The notes below the pieces were generated by a model that saw only the letters and a program-made list of their open reading frames with translations, was not told the origin of the DNA and did no database searches. Positions 6,687 to 6,713 of a stretch of DNA of 6,713 nucleotides are shown here, in pieces. This stretch comes from RPQK01 sp041946865 (GTDB lineage Bacteria; Acidobacteriota; UBA6911; RPQK01), in the NCBI GenBank assembly GCA_041946865.1, contig JBHGBF010000282.1, positions 1 to 6,713 of the forward strand, given 5' to 3'. The stretch's first letter is position 1. Each line of letters opens with the position of its first letter. A program made the translations under genes and the position numbers.

Positions 6687-6713
6687 CCGGACTCGGGAAA
6701 ACCGACCGTCCGG
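6687..6713. repeat. Hairpin at the right window edge
   Basis: CCGGAC (6687-6692) pairs with GTCCGG (6708-6713), and inside it TCGG (6693-6696) pairs with CCGA (6702-6705) around a GAAAA loop, leaving a 2-nt bulge. The total is 10 bp. The window ends at the last paired base, so a longer stem or a following T-run cannot be judged. It could be the terminator of the aminotransferase gene. Confidence 0.4.

Noticed and set aside
1..6713. CRISPR array, tRNA, rRNA, insertion sequence or toxin-antitoxin genes
   Set aside because: I saw no regularly spaced direct repeats of array size, no tRNA cloverleaf, no transposase and no small gene pair. This was by eye; a covariance-model scan would be decisive.

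Overview
The window carries three genes and looks like a piece of bacterial chromosome of moderately high GC. Two genes on the minus strand encode a membrane sensor histidine kinase (2257-5124) and, immediately downstream, a response regulator with a cyclic-di-GMP phosphodiesterase output (179-2251). Divergent to them, on the plus strand, lies a class V, PLP-dependent aminotransferase-fold enzyme with a Tat/lipoprotein-like N-terminus (5384-6634). The pattern of an exported class V enzyme, a multi-PAS kinase and 'CTGAxxGCTGA'-type intergenic repeats is one I associate with Acidobacteriota or similar soil lineages. That is an inference from memory; there is no rRNA or other marker gene here to confirm it.

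Layout. Positions 1-178 hold no convincing gene but are dense in inverted and direct repeats: a 14-bp perfect hairpin at 41-76 and a CTGA-rich repeat block at 96-176 that ends just short of the regulator's stop codon. The kinase and regulator genes are separated by only 5-8 nt and are almost certainly co-transcribed, kinase first. The roughly 260-bp divergent intergenic region (5125-5383) contains a GC-rich inverted repeat, four A-tracts phased at 10-11 bp, a good extended -10 promoter for the aminotransferase gene and a weak promoter candidate for the kinase operon. After the aminotransferase stop, 6635-6713 contains several short hairpins and no gene.

How the genes work together. The kinase (MASE1-GAF-PAS-PAS-HisKA_2-HATPase) would sense a signal at or in the membrane plus cytosolic cues, autophosphorylate on His762 and pass the phosphate to Asp56 of the neighbouring REC-PAS-GGDEF-EAL protein. 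In that protein the GGDEF domain has lost its signature and metal/substrate residues while the EAL domain keeps all expected catalytic residues. The predicted output is therefore phosphorylation-controlled c-di-GMP hydrolysis rather than synthesis. The aminotransferase is transcribed the other way and has no obvious functional link to the pair. I see no compelling evidence for a wholly new biological system; the most notable points are the degenerate GGDEF domain, the curved divergent promoter region, the predicted exported PLP enzyme and the dispersed-repeat-like 3' flank.
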